Assembly: GCA_002405525.1 (NCBI GenBank)
Contig: DHLY01000079.1
Span: 8,805-16,907, forward strand
DNA length: 8,103 bases
Direction: 5' to 3'
DNA from: Proteobacteria bacterium UBA4656
Lineage (GTDB): Bacteria; Pseudomonadota; Gammaproteobacteria; Xanthomonadales; Ahniellaceae
The notes under the pieces: model-generated
Seen by the model: only the letters and a program-made list of their open reading frames with translations
The model's database searches: none
Told to the model about the DNA's origin: nothing
Program-made: the position numbers and the translations under genes
Shown here: piece after piece, positions 6,187-8,103 of the stretch
Position numbering within the stretch: the stretch's first letter is position 1
How the letters are laid out: every line of letters begins with the position of its first letter

Positions 6187-7875
6187 GTGCGCAAGCGCTC
6201 GCCCGTCCTGCGACCCGCGACCATCGACGACCGCCTTGCCGCGCCCGACGCGATCACGCGCCGCGAGCTGTACCTGTTCGACCTCTTCCGGGTTCTCGAA
6301 TCCGCGCTGCTGCTGGGCTTCTGCTTCAGCCCGCTGGCGACGCGCCTGATCCTGCTCGCCACCCCGTTCACGGCGCAGGCCGCGGCGCTGGTGTATGCGG
6401 CCGGGGCACTGTCGCTGTTGCTGTACGCGCAGCGGGCGCGTGGCGACCGTCGCCGCCTGGTGCACCTCGGCCTGGTGCTGGACCTGCTGACGGCGACGTC
6501 CGCGCTGTATGCGATCGACGGGCTGGACGCCGGCATCGCAGCGCTGTTCCTGGTCAATGTCAGCTGCGCGGCTCTGCTGCTGCCGCAGCGCATCGGATTC
6601 GCATTCGCGCTGGCCGCCAGCGGCGCTGTGGTCGGCTCCTCGCTGCTGCATACCGGGGATGCCAGCACCTGGACCGAGAGCGCGCTGTTCGGCCTGGCCT
6701 ATCTGGTCGTCACCGGCCTGCTGCAGATGCTGCGCCGCCGGGTCAGCGAGACCGAGGAACGCGTGGCGCGCCAGGAGACCGACCTCGCGAGCCTCACCCG
6801 GCTGAACGACCTCATCATCAAGCGTATGCGCACCGGCGTGCTGGTGGTCGACGCCGGCGACCAGATCCACCAGGTCAACGAGGCCGCATGGCGACTGATC
6901 GGCAATCCCGCTCAGGCGCAGCGCGACCTCGGCTCGATCGCTCCCGAGGTCGCGCGCCGGCTGGCCCAGTGGCGCACCTTCGGCAAGGTCGACCCCAGCC
7001 CGGTGACGCTCGCCGAGGGACGGCCGGAGATCATCCCGCGCTTCCTGCGACTGGGCGTGGGCAACGAGGACAACACCATCGTGTTTCTCGACGACAGCTC
7101 GCTGCTGTCTCGGCAGGCGGAACAGATCACCCTTTCGTCGCTGGGCCGACTGTCGGCGAGCATCGCGCACGAGATCCGCAACCCGCTGGCGGCGATCTCC
7201 CATGCGGCCCAGCTGCTCGCCGAATCGGGCGACATCCAGCGCGCGGACCAGCGCCTGGTGGAGATCATCCGCGCCCAGGGCATGCGGGTGAACTCGATCA
7301 TCGAGAACATTCTCCAGCTGTCGCGCCGCGAGCGCTCGAAGCCGGAGTCGGTAGACCTGTCCGCCTGGGCGGCGCAGTTCGTGGAGGAGTACCGCAGCAC
7401 CCAGCCGCAGGAGGCGGACGAGGTACGCGCGGTGACGCCGCCGCGCCCGCTGGCGGCGACGGTCGATCCCGGACAGCTGCAGCAGGTGGTGTGGAACCTG
7501 GTGCAGAACGCGCGCCGCTATGGCCGTCAGCCGGGACAGCCCGCGCACGTGACGGTCGTCGCGCGCCGGCTCTCCGAGAACGGCCCGCCGGTGGTCGAGG
7601 TGGTCGATCGCGGCCCCGGAATCCCGAAGCGGGCCGTGGCGCAGATCTTCGAGCCCTTCTACACCACCAGCGAGCACGGCAGCGGGCTCGGCCTGTACAT
7701 CGCCCGCCAGTTGTGCGAGGCCAACCAGGGTGCGCTCGACTTCGTACCGGTGGCAGGCGGCGGCAGTTGCTTCCGGATCACGCTGGCGGCGGCCAGCGGG
7801 CCTGCCGTGCCGGCGTCGGCCCGCGGCGACCTGACCGCGGGCGCCCCGCCGGGGACCGTTCGCGACGCGCGCTGA
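6187..7875 (+). CDS. pilS: PilS-like sensor histidine kinase (type IV pilus two-component system)
   Basis: A 562-residue inner-membrane sensor kinase. PilS proteins autophosphorylate and control the sigma-54 activator PilR, which drives pilin transcription. The N-terminal half has about six hydrophobic segments between residues 35 and 182, with little periplasmic sequence, as in PilS. A PAS-like region follows, beginning LTRLNDLIIKRMRTGVLVVD (203-222). The HisKA domain has LSSLGRLSASIAHEIRNPL at 316-334 with the phospho-accepting His328. The ATPase domain shows the N box NLVQNARRYG (437-446), G1 box DRGPGIP (474-480), F box FEPFYTT (488-494) and G2 box GSGLGLYIA (498-506). All catalytic boxes are intact. 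The last about 27 residues are Ala/Pro-rich and look unconserved. The gene is divergent from sucC. I recall pilS beside sucC in Xanthomonas-type pil loci, which supports the call. A PilR gene is not visible and would be expected just past the right edge. Confidence 0.88.
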   Translation: MRKRSPVLRPATIDDRLAAPDAITRRELYLFDLFRVLESALLLGFCFSPLATRLILLATPFTAQAAALVYAAGALSLLLYAQRARGDRRRLVHLGLVLDLLTATSALYAIDGLDAGIAALFLVNVSCAALLLPQRIGFAFALAASGAVVGSSLLHTGDASTWTESALFGLAYLVVTGLLQMLRRRVSETEERVARQETDLASLTRLNDLIIKRMRTGVLVVDAGDQIHQVNEAAWRLIGNPAQAQRDLGSIAPEVARRLAQWRTFGKVDPSPVTLAEGRPEIIPRFLRLGVGNEDNTIVFLDDSSLLSRQAEQITLSSLGRLSASIAHEIRNPLAAISHAAQLLAESGDIQRADQRLVEIIRAQGMRVNSIIENILQLSRRERSKPESVDLSAWAAQFVEEYRSTQPQEADEVRAVTPPRPLAATVDPGQLQQVVWNLVQNARRYGRQPGQPAHVTVVARRLSENGPPVVEVVDRGPGIPKRAVAQIFEPFYTTSEHGSGLGLYIARQLCEANQGALDFVPVAGGGSCFRITLAAASGPAVPASARGDLTAGAPPGTVRDAR

Positions 7876-7901
7876 TCCTCCGCGGCAGGCCTGCAGCGCG
7901 C
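7867..7901 (+). repeat. Inverted repeat over the pilS stop codon
   Basis: GCGCGCTG at 7867-7874 pairs exactly with CAGCGCGC at 7894-7901, leaving a 19-base loop that itself contains the palindrome GCAGGCCTGC (7885-7894). The first arm overlaps the TGA stop (7873-7875). An eight-pair GC-rich stem could act in transcript ending or mRNA stability, but no U-run follows. GC-rich repeats of this size can arise by chance here. Confidence 0.35.
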
Positions 7902-8103
7902 ATGGACCACCGCAGTCGAAGCTGCCGGCCACCGTCAGTACCGGCTGCCGGGTCGACCGCGCGCGGCCCTTTCCGGCAGCGGATGGGCCCGTGCTGGCCG
8001 CCGCCGCGGCGATGCGTCGCCCCATGCGGCGGGCCCCTGCTGCGCCACTGACCCGCCTTCGGCTAGCATCAGGGCCGGCTCCCGCAGGAGCGATCCGCCC
8101 CGG
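7876..8103 (+). other. Spacer after pilS with short inverted and direct repeats
   Basis: No convincing gene is present; the only frame of note (ATG 7902 to TGA 8051, 49 codons) lacks a ribosome binding site and reads as Arg/Pro-rich shadow sequence. GCTGCCGG occurs at 7921-7928 and 7944-7951 and in inverted form (CCGGCAGC) at 7973-7980. GGGCCCG at 7985-7991 pairs with CGGGCCC at 8030-8036, and inside it GGCGA-TGCG-TCGCC (8008-8021) is a tidy five-pair hairpin. At the right end a TAGCAT (8064-8069) and AGGAG (8086-8090) may be the -10 box and ribosome binding site of the next gene. Confidence 0.45.
8064..8090 (+). promoter_or_regulatory. Possible promoter and ribosome binding site of the next gene (pilR expected)
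   Basis: TAGCAT at 8064-8069 resembles a -10 box (four of six bases of TATAAT), within TTCGGCTAGCATCAGG, and AGGAG follows at 8086-8090. No start codon occurs in the 13 bases left before the edge, so a plus-strand gene could start at or just beyond the window. No good -35 box is visible; TGCGCC at 8041-8046 is at the right distance but matches poorly. Confidence 0.3.

Noticed and set aside
5080..8025. Very long minus-strand open frame (981 codons) antisense to pilS and overlapping sucC out of frame
   Set aside because: Same GC-driven shadow effect; no ribosome binding site, no recognisable domains, and it conflicts with pilS and sucC.
4872..8051. Very long plus-strand open frame (1059 codons) running antisense to sucC and then overlapping pilS out of frame
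   Set aside because: It spans two firmly identified genes and the spacer between them; its product is His/Asp/Ala- then Arg/Pro-rich with no domain I recognise. Such frames arise when GC-rich third positions remove stops in other frames.
7902..8051. 49-codon frame after pilS
   Set aside because: No ribosome binding site and an Arg/Pro/Cys-rich composition typical of non-coding GC-rich sequence; it is the tail of the longer shadow frame.
1..8103. CRISPR arrays, tRNA/rRNA genes, insertion sequences, attachment sites
   Set aside because: No regularly spaced repeats, cloverleaf-like sequences, transposase motifs or terminal inverted repeats were seen on reading through the window.

Overview
The window is high-GC bacterial DNA (mostly around 70% G+C by eye) with tightly packed, chromosomal-type genes. 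The gene content (glutamine-dependent NAD synthetase, a TfpX/TfpZ-type pilin accessory protein, sucC-sucD, and a PilS-like sensor kinase divergent from sucC) suggests a gammaproteobacterium of the Xanthomonas/Lysobacter group (Xanthomonadales). That placement rests on remembered gene order and protein resemblance, not on a search.

Layout, left to right: (1) 1-947, minus strand, the N-terminal 315 codons of nadE, running off the left edge. (2) 948-1046, a 99-base divergent spacer. (3) 1047-1802, plus strand, a 251-residue TfpX/TfpZ-family pilin accessory protein. (4) 1819-3754, minus strand, a membrane O-acyltransferase (acyltransferase-3 domain) fused to a periplasmic SGNH domain. Its reading frame is broken near the N-terminus by two apparent one-base losses, about 3664-3668 and about 3612. 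(5) 3817-4689 and 4797-5960, minus strand, sucD and sucC, the two subunits of succinyl-CoA synthetase. (6) 5961-6186, a divergent promoter region. (7) 6187-7875, plus strand, a full-length PilS-like sensor histidine kinase. (8) 7876-8103, a spacer rich in inverted repeats that ends in a plausible promoter and ribosome binding site for the next gene, which in this context I would expect to be pilR.

Two themes meet here. One is core metabolism: NAD+ synthesis and the substrate-level phosphorylation step of the TCA cycle. The other is type IV pilus biology: PilS, which with PilR controls pilin transcription, and a TfpX/TfpZ homologue, whose relatives help assemble particular pilins. No pilin gene lies in the window. 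The acyltransferase, 16 bases from the TfpX gene and facing it, is the accessory-looking element. It has lower G+C in places, belongs to a family known to decorate surface glycans, and carries lesions in its frame. I found no mobile element, CRISPR array, tRNA or rRNA, and no clearly new multi-gene system. The points most worth a second look are the frameshifted acyltransferase and its pairing with an orphan pilin accessory gene.
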